Shown here in pieces: positions 26,763-35,795 of a stretch of DNA of 64,000 nucleotides. The notes under the pieces were generated by a model. That model was not told the DNA's origin. It ran no database searches and worked only from the letters and a program-made list of their open reading frames with translations. Numbering within the stretch: the stretch's first letter is position 1; every line of letters starts with the position of its first letter. The stretch is taken from NCBI RefSeq assembly GCF_014656295.1, contig NZ_BNCD01000001.1, forward strand, positions 310,001 through 374,000, given 5' to 3'. This DNA is from Streptomyces sulfonofaciens (lineage in GTDB: Bacteria > Actinomycetota > Actinomycetes > Streptomycetales > Streptomycetaceae). The position numbers and the translations under genes are program-made.

Positions 26763-27175
26763 CGCCGGCCCACCCGGCGACGCACCCCGACCCACCCGCC
26801 GACGCACCCCGACCCACCCGGCGACGCACGCGGCCCACCCCGGCGGGGGCAGCACCCACCCGGGAGCGGTCCCGGCGCGGCCGAACCCCGGACGCGAGCA
26901 GGGCCCCGGACACGGGCGGAAGCCTCCCGGACGCGAGCAGGGGCCCGGGCGCGGGCGGAAGCCTCCCAGTCGCGGACCGGACCCTCCCGGACGCGGACCG
27001 GACCCTCCCAGTCGCGGACGGGACCACCCCGAGCGCGGACCGACCACCCCGAGCGCGGACCGACCATCCCGGGCGCGTACCGGACCATCCCGGGCGCGGG
27101 CAGAAGCTTCCCGGGCGCGCGCGGGAGACTCCCCGGCGCGCGCGGGCGCCTCCCCGGCGCGGGCCGCGGCAGACG
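26763..27175. repeat. Composite minisatellite
   Basis: Several repeat types in series: 21-bp units GACCCACCCGCCGACGCACC, then units of 20-30 bp on CGGACGCGAGCAGGGCCC and CGGACCGACCACCCCGAGCG, then GCGCGCGGGAGACTCCCCGG. This fills the space between the HhH-GPD gene and the next promoter. Confidence 0.7.
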
Positions 27176-27264
27176 GGCGCCCGGGCACCGCCGATGACGA
27201 CGGGCGGGCTTGATTCCCACCGTCGCGGCTGCGCCCACGGAGCGTTGCCCGGTAGGCTTTCCGT

Positions 27265-27561
27265 GTGATCTTCAAGCGCATCGGCAACGGCCGGCCGTAC
27301 CCCGACCACGGCCGGGAAAGCACCCGGCAGTGGGCGGACGTCGCGCCGCGCCCGGTCCGCCTCGATCAGCTCGTGACGACCAAGGGCCAGCTCGACCTGG
27401 AGACCCTGCTCGCCGAGGACTCGACGTTCTACGGCGACCTCTTCGCCCACGTCGTCAAGTGGCAGGGCGACCTCTACCTGGAGGACGGCCTGCACCGCGC
27501 CGTGCGCGCGGCCCTCCAGCAGCGCCAGGTGCTGCACGCCCGGGTGCTCGAACTCGGCTGA
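27265..27561 (+). CDS. Conserved actinobacterial 98-residue protein
   Basis: 98 residues beginning IFKRIGNGRPYPDHGRE. The segment VVKWQGDLYLEDGLHRAVRA has the DGxHR pattern of ParB/sulfiredoxin-like nucleotide-binding folds. It is strongly conserved in Streptomyces near a LytR_C gene and upp; automated annotation sometimes calls it a VapB antitoxin, for which I see no toxin partner. GTG 27265 is preceded by TAGGCT at 27252-27257, a good -10 box, so the message is probably leaderless. Confidence 0.8.
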   Translation: MIFKRIGNGRPYPDHGRESTRQWADVAPRPVRLDQLVTTKGQLDLETLLAEDSTFYGDLFAHVVKWQGDLYLEDGLHRAVRAALQQRQVLHARVLELG

Positions 27562-27710
27562 GCGACCGGGCCGCCCCGGTGGCCCCTGCCCGCGGGGCCG
27601 GTCCCGCATTGGGCCGGACGGGGGCCCGTAGTGACCCATTCGGGGCAGAGTGCGTGTCATACGATGATCATCCGGTAGGCATGGCCGTCCCCTCGCACTA
27701 CGCTGCGGCC

Positions 27711-28385
27711 ATGAGCATGCTCACTCCCCCCGGCTTGGGCGGCAAATACCGCATCACAGGGAACAAATACCCTCGTATGCGCCGGGGTCGTCGGCGCGGC
27801 AGAATCGTGCTCGCCGTCGTCGCCTCCGCCGCGGTGGTCGGCCTGCTCGGGTGGGGGAGCCTCCAACTCGTCAACGTCTTCACGGGCGGCGAGGCGAGTG
27901 CCGCGGGTGCCGGCAGGGACTGCGCCGTCACGCCCGGTACGGGCAAGGCGGGCCCCGGGTCCGCGGGCGCCGCCGGAGCCGGCGCCTCGCCCAGCCCCGC
28001 CATGACCCTGCCGAAGCCGAAGCAGGTCACCGTCAACGTCCTCAACGCCACCACGCGCAGCGGCCTCGCCAAGAAGACGGCGGACGAGCTGAAGAAACGC
28101 GGCTTCACCATCGGCGACGTCGGCAACGCCACGCCCGAGTACGACAAGAAGGTCAAGGGCACCGGCCTGCTGCTCGGCCCGCCGTCCACCATGGACACCG
28201 CGATCCCGCTGCTGGGCACGCAGCTCGTGGGCGCCGAGAAGAAGGCGGACGACCGCAAGGGCAAGAGCGTCGACCTGATCATCGGGGACGGCTTCAAGGG
28301 CCTGGCGAGCGAGGCCGCCGCGGCGCAGGCGCTGCGGACGCTGACGCATCCGACACCGGCTCCGTCACCGTCGAGGAGCTGCTGA
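27711..28385 (+). CDS. Membrane-anchored LytR C-terminal domain protein
   Basis: 224 residues. A basic N-terminus (YPRMRRGRRRGR) precedes one transmembrane helix (about residues 28-50, IVLAVVASAAVVGLLGWG). After a Gly/Ala/Ser linker, residues about 105-205 form a LytR_C domain (VTVNVLNATTRSGLAKKTAD, KKRGFTIGDVGNATP, VDLIIGDGF). It should be outside the cell, tied to the membrane, and act in cell-wall assembly. ATG 27711 fits homologue starts; no ribosome site is evident. Confidence 0.86.
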   Translation: MSMLTPPGLGGKYRITGNKYPRMRRGRRRGRIVLAVVASAAVVGLLGWGSLQLVNVFTGGEASAAGAGRDCAVTPGTGKAGPGSAGAAGAGASPSPAMTLPKPKQVTVNVLNATTRSGLAKKTADELKKRGFTIGDVGNATPEYDKKVKGTGLLLGPPSTMDTAIPLLGTQLVGAEKKADDRKGKSVDLIIGDGFKGLASEAAAAQALRTLTHPTPAPSPSRSC

Positions 28386-28520
28386 ACCCAGCAGCACGCT
28401 GAACCCAGCGCCACGCCGAGCCCAGCAGGCGCTGGTCTCAGTGACGCGCTGGTCTCAGCGCACGTTGCACTCGGCAGCACGTTGCACTCAGCAGCGCGCT
28501 GGACTCAGTACCCGCCCCCG
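28386..28520. repeat. Degenerate tandem repeat after the LytR_C gene
   Basis: Units of about 20 bp based on CGCTGAACCCAGCAGCACG and CGCTGGTCTCAG. The array starts directly at the stop codon. Confidence 0.6.
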
Positions 28521-28579
28521 AACTCAGCACCGCGCACCGCTCGGACACCGCAAGCCCCTCGCCGCTCCGGTGCGCCCTC

Positions 28580-29215
28580 TCAGGCCACCGTGCCGTACAT
28601 CCTGTCTCCCGCGTCACCGAGGCCCGGAACGATGTAGCCCTGTTCGTTGAGGCGCTCGTCCAGGGCGGCGGAGACCACGGTGACGGGGGTGCCGGCCAGC
28701 TCGCGTTCCATGATCTGTATGCCTTCCGGCGAGGCCAGCAGCACCACGGCGGTGACGTCGTCGGCGCCGCGCCCGATCAGCTCCCTGATGGCCGCGACGA
28801 GGGTGCCGCCGGTGGCCAGCATCGGGTCGAGCACGTACACCTGGCGGCCGGAGAGGTCCTCCGGCATCCGGGTGGCGTAGGTCGATGCCTGGAGGGTCTC
28901 CTCGTCCCTGATCATGCCGAGGAAGCCGACCTCGGCGGTGGGCAGCAGCCGCACCATGCCCTCCAGCATGCCGAGACCGGCCCGCAGGATCGGCACCACC
29001 AGCGGCCGCGGATGCGTCAGCTTCACACCGGTGGTCGTCGACACGGGCGTCACGATGTCGACCTGCTCCGTGCGCACGTCCCGGGTGGCCTCGTACGCGA
29101 GCAGCGTGACCAGCTCGTCGGCGAGCCGCCGGAAGGTCGCGGAGTCGGTGCGCTGGTCGCGCAGGGTGGTCAGCTTGTGGGCCACCAGCGGGTGGTCGAC
29201 GACATGGAGACGCAT
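28580..29215 (-). CDS. upp: Uracil phosphoribosyltransferase
   Basis: 211 residues, the normal length for Upp. It makes UMP from uracil and PRPP in pyrimidine salvage. The PRPP-binding loop is [13 protein letters not shown], uracil contact [17 protein letters not shown] at the C-terminus, and [20 protein letters not shown] is the conserved flexible loop. ATG 29215. Monocistronic and convergent with the LytR_C gene. Confidence 0.97.
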   Translation of the reverse strand: MRLHVVDHPLVAHKLTTLRDQRTDSATFRRLADELVTLLAYEATRDVRTEQVDIVTPVSTTTGVKLTHPRPLVVPILRAGLGMLEGMVRLLPTAEVGFLGMIRDEETLQASTYATRMPEDLSGRQVYVLDPMLATGGTLVAAIRELIGRGADDVTAVVLLASPEGIQIMERELAGTPVTVVSAALDERLNEQGYIVPGLGDAGDRMYGTVA

Positions 29216-29318
29216 GCCCCTAACAGTAACGGGGCCCGTGCCGGGGCCATGCCCGCATCAAACCGCCCGGTAGGGGGAAGGTGATGGTTCTTACTGGGGG
29301 CTGGGGTGGTGGGGGCCG

Positions 29319-29591
29319 ATGCCTGAGAGCAACGGGGAAGCGCACGCCGGGGACGAGCGGCCGACGGGGAGCACGGCGGGCGGGGGCAGCAGGGGGCGCC
29401 CGGGGGCCGGAGCGGGTCAGCGGGGGGCGGGCGCGGGACGGCAGGAGAGCGAGGCGGAGCGCAGGAGGCGCAGGGCGCAGTTCCTGCGGGAGCTGGCCGA
29501 GGCGCGCGAACTGCGCGCCCGGGTCCGCCCCCGGCACGCCCGTGCGGAGCGCATGAGGCGGGCGGTGCGCATGCGCACCTTCCGCTGGTAG
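29319..29591 (+). CDS. Small basic conserved protein
   Basis: 90 residues, function unknown. The first half is Gly/Ser/Ala-rich and looks disordered; the second half is a very basic helix (ERRRRRAQFLRELAEARELR). Proteins of this type lie beside tadA and upp in other Streptomyces. ATG 29319 has GGGGG-rich upstream sequence only. It may bind nucleic acid; this is inference from charge. Confidence 0.6.
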   Translation: MPESNGEAHAGDERPTGSTAGGGSRGRPGAGAGQRGAGAGRQESEAERRRRRAQFLRELAEARELRARVRPRHARAERMRRAVRMRTFRW

Positions 29592-29640
29592 CCCGACTCC
29601 CGCGGGACGGCTCGGGACGGCTCGGGACGGGACCGCGGCC

Positions 29641-29665
29641 GCCGGGGCCCCTGGCGGGCCCCGGC
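29641..29665 (+). terminator. Hairpin after the small basic protein gene
   Basis: A perfect 10-bp stem GCCGGGGCCC/GGGCCCCGGC with five-base loop, 50 nt past the stop. Confidence 0.65.
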
Positions 29666-30030
29666 GCGTCGCACGGATCCTCCGTATTCCCTCGCCTGGC
29701 CCCCCGTTCGCCCTCCTGGCGGCAGCCGCGCCGCATCCCGCGCACCGGCACGGCACACCCGCCCGGTCCGCCGGGGCCCCTCGGGCGGTCCGGAGAAAGC
29801 GCAGGCCGTGGGCGGGGGGAGTGCTGTTCGCAAGCCGGCGGGGATACGGAAGAATGCCCGAAAGGCGGACCGGGCGAAAACAAGAGCGGACACAGGGGGC
29901 GGAAGACCTCTCCTGAAGCCGTTCTTTCTGCCACGATTCCGATTGGGGCGGGGCTCGGCACAGCACCCGCCCCAAGCCGCCGCCGGGGGGACCACCAACC
30001 GGCACGCCTATGACCAGTGGGAGAGTCACG
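29666..30030. other. Intergenic promoter region of the tadA operon
   Basis: No gene is supported. The part 29830-29950 is A-richer and probably contains the promoter of the following operon. Confidence 0.45.
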
Positions 30031-30570
30031 GTGTACTTCGCCGCACTGCTCGCGCGCACCGAAGACGGGTGGGAAGCGAGCGACACGGAGCTCGACGATG
30101 TGGAGACCCTTTCGGACCTGACCGACCTGGCCCGCGAGGCCGCGTCCGACGAGGACACGGTGCTCGTCTTCATCGAACAGGAGGACGCCTGGTTCGGCGT
30201 CGTCCGCGTGGACGGCGAGGAGGACCCGCGCATCTACGTCTCGGACGGCTCGGCCGCCGCCCGCAGCGCGTACGGCGAGATCCTGCTCACCGACGAACTG
30301 CTCGGCAGGGAGCCGGGCACCGACGACGACGGCGACGACCTGGACGCCCTCGACCTCGACGGCACGGAGGACGGTGAGCCGGGCAGCGCCGGGGACGACG
30401 CCGACCTCGACGCCGACGAGGCCGTGCCGTCCGGCCCCCTCGGCGACTTCGAGATCCTGGCGGACCTGGGAGTCGACGAGAAGGACCTGCTCGCCCTGGA
30501 CAGCGGTGACGCGCTCGGCGAGATCGCCGATGTCCTCGGGGCGGCGGAGGTGCTGGAAACCGTACGTTGA
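30031..30570 (+). CDS. tRNA adenosine deaminase-associated protein
   Basis: 179 residues, very acidic. The N-terminal part VYFAALLARTEDGWEASD and the region DTVLVFIEQEDAWFGVVRVD are the hallmarks of this actinobacterial family found next to tadA. The middle is a run of Asp/Glu. I chose GTG 30031 because GGGAG lies seven nt upstream and homologues start YFAALL; an in-frame ATG at 30010 is less likely. It is presumed to help TadA, but its role is unproven. Confidence 0.88.
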   Translation: MYFAALLARTEDGWEASDTELDDVETLSDLTDLAREAASDEDTVLVFIEQEDAWFGVVRVDGEEDPRIYVSDGSAAARSAYGEILLTDELLGREPGTDDDGDDLDALDLDGTEDGEPGSAGDDADLDADEAVPSGPLGDFEILADLGVDEKDLLALDSGDALGEIADVLGAAEVLETVR

Positions 30571-30634
30571 ACTCCACGGCGGGGCCCGGCCACGGGCCCG
30601 CGGGTCCGCACGGGCCGCGCACCGCGCTCACCGC

Positions 30635-31120
30635 ATGAGCACGGCGCACGGCCCCCTGCCGGACCCCGTACGCGACCGCTGGCGGGCGTCGATGCGGCAC
30701 GCCCTGGACGAGGCCGAGCAGGCCGTCCAGGGCGGTGACGTGCCCGTCGGCGCCGTTGTGCTGTCCGCGACCGGCACCGTGCTGGCCACCGGGCACAACG
30801 AACGCGAGGCCGCCGCCGACCCCACCGCGCACGCCGAGCTGCTGGCGATCCGGCGCGCCGCCGCGGCGCTCGGCGGCTGGCGGCTGACCGGCTGCACCCT
30901 CGTCGTCACCCTGGAGCCGTGCACCATGTGCGCGGGCGCGATCGTGCAGTCCCGCGTGGACCGGCTGGTGTACGGCGCCCGCGACGAGAAGGCCGGCGCC
31001 GCGGGCTCGCTCTGGGACGTGGTGCGCGACCGCCGGCTCAACCACCGGCCCGAGGTGATCGCGGGCGTCCTCGCCCAGGACTGCGCCCGGCTGCTCACCG
31101 ACTTCTTCCGCACCCGCTGA
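30635..31120 (+). CDS. tadA: tRNA adenosine(34) deaminase
   Basis: 161 residues. The zinc site HAE (66-68) and PCTMC (95-99), with E68 as proton shuttle, defines a CDA-fold deaminase; PVGAVV and HNEREAAADPTAHAE are TadA-typical. It converts A34 to inosine in tRNA-Arg(ACG), whose gene is in this window at 62889. ATG 30635 lies 64 nt after the associated protein, probably in one operon. An ATG at 30692 is a shorter alternative. Confidence 0.94.
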   Translation: MSTAHGPLPDPVRDRWRASMRHALDEAEQAVQGGDVPVGAVVLSATGTVLATGHNEREAAADPTAHAELLAIRRAAAALGGWRLTGCTLVVTLEPCTMCAGAIVQSRVDRLVYGARDEKAGAAGSLWDVVRDRRLNHRPEVIAGVLAQDCARLLTDFFRTR

Positions 31121-31273
31121 CCGGACGGACCGCGGCCGCACCCGTCCCGGCAGCGCGCACCGCCCGCCCCGGCACCGCGCCCCACCCGGGCCCGCCCGCA
31201 CCCGCACCCACGCCCGCGCCACCGACGGAAACGGATTTCGGAGCACGGGCCCCGGTGGGCTAGGATCTCTCTC

Positions 31274-31358
31274 GGTAGCGTGTCCGAGCGGCCGAAGGAG
31301 CTCGCCTCGAAAGCGAGTGTGGCGCAAGTCACCGAGGGTTCAAATCCCTCCGCTACCG
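31274..31358 (+). tRNA. tRNA-Ser (anticodon CGA)
   Basis: An 85-nt class II tRNA. Acceptor GGTAGCG pairs with CGCTACC, the anticodon arm is CTCGC-CTCGAAA-GCGAG (anticodon CGA), there is a long variable arm, and the T arm GAGGG-TTCAAAT-CCCTC. CCA is not encoded. A terminator follows at 31366. Confidence 0.95.
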
Positions 31359-31365
31359 CTGACGG

Positions 31366-31401
31366 ACGAAGGGGCGCACCCGCACGGGTGCGCCCCTTCG
31401 T
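31366..31401 (+). terminator. Terminator of tRNA-Ser(CGA)
   Basis: A perfect 16-bp stem (ACGAAGGGGCGCACCC and its complement) around GCAC starts eight nt after the tRNA. Confidence 0.85.
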
Positions 31402-31590
31402 CGTCACCGGGCACCCGGCGCGGCGGTCGGCGCGCCGCGGCGGCGAAGCGGGCCCGGCCGGCCGCCCGGCCGCCGAACGGCGCACGGCGTGCCCGTCGTT
31501 CCTCCTCGTCCGGCGTGGGCCGCCGGGTTACACTCACCGCCGGCACCAGGGGACCCACGCGACACCGTAGGCAGGGGAGGCCACAGCACC

Positions 31591-31761
31591 GTGCAGCCGA
31601 AGAAGATCGCACTCTATGTCGTGATCGTCTTCGTGCTCTATCTGATCATTACGGACCCGGCCAAGGCTGCCGACTATGTCCAGATAGGGTTCGAGGGCAT
31701 ATCGAACGCCGCCAGTTCCATCGGCGACTTCATGACCTGGGTCATCAACGGCGGCCACTGA
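31591..31761 (+). CDS. Small single-pass membrane protein
   Basis: 56 residues starting at GTG 31591 with GGGGAGG ten nt upstream. It has a single transmembrane helix (KKIALYVVIVFVLYLIIT) followed by an amphipathic segment (GFEGISNAASSIGDFMTWV). Proteins like this are conserved in Streptomyces near tadA and sigF. Function unknown. Confidence 0.75.
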   Translation: MQPKKIALYVVIVFVLYLIITDPAKAADYVQIGFEGISNAASSIGDFMTWVINGGH

Positions 31762-31909
31762 CCGGCGCCACCCCTCGCGCCTCCCCGCTCCCCGGCGCCC
31801 CCACGCCCGCACCCGGCCGCCCCGCGACGGACCGCCGTGCGCCCGGACCTCCCCGAGCCCGCGCGCCCGACGCCGCTGCCCCGCGCCCCCGCACCGCGAA
31901 GGAGCCCCC

Positions 31910-32203
31910 GTGATCCGCCATCTGGTCCTCTTCAAGCTCAACCAAGGCGTCAAGCGCGACGACCCGCGGGTCGCCGAGGGCTACCGCGCGTTCAAGGAGC
32001 TCGGCGACCGCATCCCCGAACTGAAGTTCTGGGAGTGCGAGTGGAACATCTCGGAGCGGCCGATCGCCTACGACTTCGCCATCAACGCCGCCGTGGAGGA
32101 CGCCGACGCCCTGCGCCGCTACCTGGCCCACCCCGACCACCAGGCGGGCGTAGCACTGTGGCGTGAGTTCTCCACGTGGGTGATCGCCGACTACGCGTTC
32201 TGA
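31910..32203 (+). CDS. Dabb (stress-responsive alpha/beta barrel) protein
   Basis: 97 residues. [60 protein letters not shown] and [12 protein letters not shown] follow the Dabb-domain pattern in order. Dabb proteins are dimeric ferredoxin-like folds with no fixed role. GTG 31910 has GGAG at six nt. Confidence 0.9.
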   Translation: MIRHLVLFKLNQGVKRDDPRVAEGYRAFKELGDRIPELKFWECEWNISERPIAYDFAINAAVEDADALRRYLAHPDHQAGVALWREFSTWVIADYAF

Positions 32204-32216
32204 AGCCTCCCCCACA

Positions 32217-32246
32217 GGGCCCCCTCGCCCTGGCGGCGAGGGGCCC
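32217..32246 (+). terminator. Terminator of the Dabb gene
   Basis: A 12-13-bp stem with one bulge, GGGCCCCCTCGCC and GGCGAGGGGCCC, loop CTGGC, 13 nt past the stop. Confidence 0.75.
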
Positions 32247-32414
32247 ACCGGCCTTCCGGCGGCCTCAACTCGCCTTCAACACGGCATTATGCGGTGCTTG
32301 CACACAGTGCACATGTCTTGTGATGCTATGACCGCTTTTGCTAGCCGAGGTGAACGATTCCCCCTGTGCCGCCCCTCCAGTCCGCGGCCAGCCGCCGTCG
32401 TACGAAGGGAAGGG

Positions 32415-33383
32415 GTGGCCTTGTCCGTGCCGGCCAGTACCGTGCCCCGGGCCCCGACCCGTGACGACCCCCCGGCCACCGCCCCCGAGCCCCCCGCAGG
32501 ACCCGGCACCGCGCCCGGCGAGCCCCCGCTCCCCGACCCCGCGCCCGCCGGCGACGCGCCCGCCGGCCCAGCCGTGCCCGCGTCCGGTTCCCCGCCCGGT
32601 GCGCCGTCCCACCCGAACGCCCGCGGCGCCGACACCCGCGCCCTGACCCAGGTGCTCTTCGGCCGGCTCAAGGACCTCACACCGGGCAGCGCCGAGCACG
32701 GCAGGGTGCGCGGCGCGCTGATCGAGGCCAACCTGCCGCTGGTGCGCTACGCCGCCGCCCGCTTCCGCAGCCGCAACGAGCCGATGGAGGACGTCGTCCA
32801 GGTCGGCACCATCGGCCTGATCAACGCCATCGACCGGTTCGACCCGGACCGCGGCGTGCAGTTCCCGACCTTCGCGATGCCCACCGTCATCGGCGAGATC
32901 AAGCGCTACTTCCGCGACAACGTGCGCACCGTCCACGTGCCGCGCCGGCTGCACGAGTTGTGGGTGCAGGTGAACGGCGCCACGGAGGACCTGACCACCA
33001 GCTTCGGCCGCTCGCCCACCACCGCGGAGATCGCCGAGCGGCTGCGCATCACCGAGGAGGAGGTGCTGGCCTGCATCGAGGCGGGCCGCTCCTACCACGC
33101 CACCTCCCTGGAGGCCGCCCAGGAGGGCGACGGGCTGCCCGGGCTGCTGGACCGGCTGGGGTACGAGGACCCGGCGCTGGACGGCGTCGAGCACCGCGAC
33201 CTGGTGCGGCACCTGCTCGTACAACTGCCCGAGCGGGAGCAGCGGATCCTGCTGCTGCGCTACTACAACAACCTGACGCAGTCGCAGATCAGCGCCGAGC
33301 TCGGCGTCTCCCAGATGCACGTCTCCCGGCTGCTGGCCCGCAGCTTCGCCCGGCTGAGATCCGCAAACAGAATCGACGCGTAG
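32415..33383 (+). CDS. sigF: SigB/SigF-family sigma factor, SigF-like
   Basis: 322 residues. A Pro/Ala-rich lead of about 75 residues precedes sigma-2 ([39 protein letters not shown]), sigma-3 ([19 protein letters not shown]) and sigma-4 ([34 protein letters not shown]). The sequence near [20 protein letters not shown] and the end LRSANRIDA are as I recall for Streptomyces sigma-F, the late spore sigma factor, and gene order tadA-Dabb-sigF-sigN fits. GTG 32415 follows GAAGGGAAGG. Confidence 0.85.
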   Translation: MALSVPASTVPRAPTRDDPPATAPEPPAGPGTAPGEPPLPDPAPAGDAPAGPAVPASGSPPGAPSHPNARGADTRALTQVLFGRLKDLTPGSAEHGRVRGALIEANLPLVRYAAARFRSRNEPMEDVVQVGTIGLINAIDRFDPDRGVQFPTFAMPTVIGEIKRYFRDNVRTVHVPRRLHELWVQVNGATEDLTTSFGRSPTTAEIAERLRITEEEVLACIEAGRSYHATSLEAAQEGDGLPGLLDRLGYEDPALDGVEHRDLVRHLLVQLPEREQRILLLRYYNNLTQSQISAELGVSQMHVSRLLARSFARLRSANRIDA

Positions 33384-33635
33384 CTGAGAAGAGTGACCGG
33401 CGCCGGGCACTTTCGCGACAGCCGTCCCGGTAATCCACCCCACACCCTTCCTTTCCAGCCCAGAGCCGCCGTCAGGTTGTCGACAAGTCACTACAGCGTG
33501 TTGCCGACATGTGACATTCTGCTGGAACCGCGTTTGCCGGAGCTCAGCCTCCGGTATTCAGGTGGAGGCTGTGCTTCTCGGCGTTCCCTCGACGAGAGCG
33601 GCCGCAGTGACCGTCCGCGACCTCAAGGGGGTGGC

Positions 33636-34490
33636 ATGTCCGTAGACCAGGGCAGCTCGAAGGTGCTCACGCTCGGTGCGAGTGAGCCCGCGCCCGCACC
33701 CGCGCCCGAAGCGTTCCCGCACCCGGAGTCCATCGACACCCGGACCCTCTCCCGCTCCCTCTTCCTGCGGCTGGCCGCGCTGGACGAGCACAGCCCGGAG
33801 CGGGCCTACGTCCGGGACACCCTGATCGAGCTGAACCTCCCGCTCGTGCGGTACGCGGCCGCCCGCTTCCGCAGCCGCAACGAGCCGATGGAGGACATCG
33901 TCCAGGTCGGCACCATCGGCCTCATCAAGGCCATCGACCGTTTCGACTGCGAACGCGGCGTGGAGTTCCCCACGTTCGCGATGCCCACCGTCGTCGGCGA
34001 GATCAAGCGCTTCTTCCGTGACACCTCGTGGTCGGTGAGGGTGCCGCGCCGGCTCCAGGAGCTGCGCCTCGCCCTCACCAAGGCCAGTGACGAGCTCTCA
34101 CAGCGCCTCGACCGCTCCCCGACCGTTCCCGAACTGGCCTCCGCCCTCGGGGTGTCGGAGGAGGACGTGGTCGACGGACTCGCGGTCGGCAATGCCTACA
34201 CGGCCTCGTCCCTCGACTCGCCGGCCCCGGAGGACGACGGCGGCGAGGGCTCGCTCGCGGACCGCCTCGGCTACGAGGACAGCGCCCTGGAGGGCGTCGA
34301 GTACCGCGAGTCCCTGAAGCCCCTGCTGGCCAAGCTGCCGCCGCGCGAGCGCCGCATCATCATGCTCCGCTTCTTCGCGAACATGACGCAGTCCCAGATC
34401 GGCGAGGAGGTCGGCATCTCCCAGATGCACGTCTCCCGGCTGCTCACCCGCACGCTCGCGCAACTGCGCGAGGGGCTCATCTCGGACTGA
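33636..34490 (+). CDS. SigB/SigF-family sigma factor, SigN-like
   Basis: 284 residues, a close paralogue of the preceding gene with the same sigma-2 to sigma-4 layout ([80 protein letters not shown]). Adjacent position to the sigF-like gene suggests the SigN counterpart, a stress/development sigma factor, but assignment among SigB-type paralogues is uncertain. ATG 33636 has AAGGGGG upstream. The 252-nt gap gives it its own promoter. No anti-sigma gene is linked. Confidence 0.85.
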   Translation: MSVDQGSSKVLTLGASEPAPAPAPEAFPHPESIDTRTLSRSLFLRLAALDEHSPERAYVRDTLIELNLPLVRYAAARFRSRNEPMEDIVQVGTIGLIKAIDRFDCERGVEFPTFAMPTVVGEIKRFFRDTSWSVRVPRRLQELRLALTKASDELSQRLDRSPTVPELASALGVSEEDVVDGLAVGNAYTASSLDSPAPEDDGGEGSLADRLGYEDSALEGVEYRESLKPLLAKLPPRERRIIMLRFFANMTQSQIGEEVGISQMHVSRLLTRTLAQLREGLISD

Positions 34491-34582
34491 CCCGCCCGGC
34501 CGGGACCGCCGCGCCCGGCCGGGACCGCCGCCGGCACCCGGCCACCCGCAGTCGGTCGTCGGCCACCGGCCAGGGACCACCG

Positions 34583-34613
34583 GAGTCGCCCTCGCCGTGT
34601 GCGAGGGCGGCTC
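34583..34613. terminator. Terminator after the SigN-like gene
   Basis: A 9-bp perfect stem CGCCCTCGC/GCGAGGGCG with a five-base loop and a GAG/CTC extension. Confidence 0.65.
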
Positions 34614-34846
34614 TCGTGCGTGCGGGCCGCGCCCGAGCACACGGAACGACCGCGCACCGCCGCGCACCACCGCCCCATACGGCAGCGCACCGCCGCCGCA
34701 CACAGCGCGGCGGTTCCGCCTCCGGCAGCGACCGGTGCCGTGCGCGGCCGCGTGGACGCCCCGGGACGCGGCACGGCGGGCCCGGACATACGGCCGGGCG
34801 GCCACCGGACCGCCCGCGGCGATCCGGGACCGCCCGGAAGATCCTG

Positions 34847-35059
34847 CTAGGAGACCGCCAGCCAGGCGACTGCCGCCACCACCACGATGACGGCCAGCAC
34901 GCCGACGATCACGCCGGCGCGCGGTCCGCCCGAGGCGGCCGCCGCCTGGGGGCGGCGCTGCTGTCCTCCGTCGTCGACGAAGGCGCGGAACATCTGGGTA
35001 CTGCCCGCCGGGTCGTGATTGCCCTCGGGGCCCTGCGGCGCTTGGGGGTTGTGTGCCAT
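34847..35059 (-). CDS. Small tail-anchored membrane protein
   Basis: 70 residues. A polar N-terminal half (QAPQGPEGNHDPAG, FRAFVDDGGQQRR) leads to one C-terminal transmembrane helix (GVIVGVLAVIVVVAAVAWLA). Conserved in Streptomyces at this place; role unknown. ATG 35059; no strong ribosome site, so the message may be leaderless. Confidence 0.7.
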   Translation of the reverse strand: MAHNPQAPQGPEGNHDPAGSTQMFRAFVDDGGQQRRPQAAAASGGPRAGVIVGVLAVIVVVAAVAWLAVS

Positions 35060-35183
35060 GGGCCAGGACCCTAGCGAATCGGAACGGCCCACCCAAGGGT
35101 CACCCCTGCCCCCCTGGGGTACATGTTTGCCTCTGCATATAAGTTTCTTTACCAATTCTTGGATCCTGTGAGTTTCCTATCAT

Positions 35184-35225
35184 TTGCCTGCGGCAACCAA
35201 ATACCTTACGGTTGCCTTAAGCAAC
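35184..35225 (+). promoter_or_regulatory. MarR-type operators upstream of marR-MFS
   Basis: TTGCC-TGC-GGCAA (35184-35196) and GTTGC-CTTAA-GCAAC (35211-35225) are two inverted repeats sharing TTGC/GCAA half-sites, and another TTTGCC lies at 35125. The MarR start is 25 nt downstream, and the stretch is A/T-rich. Likely autoregulatory MarR sites controlling the pump operon. Confidence 0.6.
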
Positions 35226-35249
35226 GAAAACCCCGGTCCGGGAGGTGCG

Positions 35250-35732
35250 ATGGCGGAACGCCGTCAGTACGAGGAGCTGGCCCGGCAACTGAGCGCGATC
35301 GGCGCCGTGAAGCGGGGGCTCGCGCGCATCCTGCCGCCGGAGTGCCCGACGGGCTCCGCCGCGGTACTGACCCTGCTCGACCGGCACGGCCCCATGCGGA
35401 TGAGCCGGCTGGCCGAACTGCTCTCCGTGGACATGTCCGTGACCAGCCGCCATGTGGCGCACGTGGCGCAGTACGGCTGGATCGACAGGTCCCCGGACCC
35501 CTGCGACCGCCGCTCCCGCATCCTGCGGCTCACCGCCGACGGGAGGGCCAAGCTCGCCGAGCTCTCCGAGACCTACGTACGCGCCCTCGCCGGCTGTCTG
35601 GCGGACTGGTCCGACGAAGAGGTCGACCAGTTCAACGCCTATCTCGCCCGGCTGCGCGACGGCTTCGACGACTTCCGCTCGGCACCGGCCCGCCCGACGC
35701 ACCAGCCGGACACCGCGGCCACCCCCACGTGA
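35250..35732 (+). CDS. MarR-family regulator
   Basis: 160 residues. The winged helix is clear: PTGSAAVLTLLDRHGPMRMS, RLAELLSVDMSVTSRHVAHV, then the wing DRSPDPCDRRSRILRLTADG. ATG 35250 has GGAGG at ideal spacing. It lies 63 nt upstream of a multidrug-type transporter and should repress the pair until a ligand binds. Palindromic sites sit just upstream. Confidence 0.92.
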   Translation: MAERRQYEELARQLSAIGAVKRGLARILPPECPTGSAAVLTLLDRHGPMRMSRLAELLSVDMSVTSRHVAHVAQYGWIDRSPDPCDRRSRILRLTADGRAKLAELSETYVRALAGCLADWSDEEVDQFNAYLARLRDGFDDFRSAPARPTHQPDTAATPT

Positions 35733-35795
35733 CCCGACGCACGCAGGCGCCCGGCCCCCCACGAAACGCATGACCAGCAAGAGAAAAGGACGTCC

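Noticed and set aside
27265..27561. VapB antitoxin
   Set aside because: This label is used in some automatic annotations, but there is no PIN-domain toxin next to it and the sequence does not look like AbrB or RHH folds.
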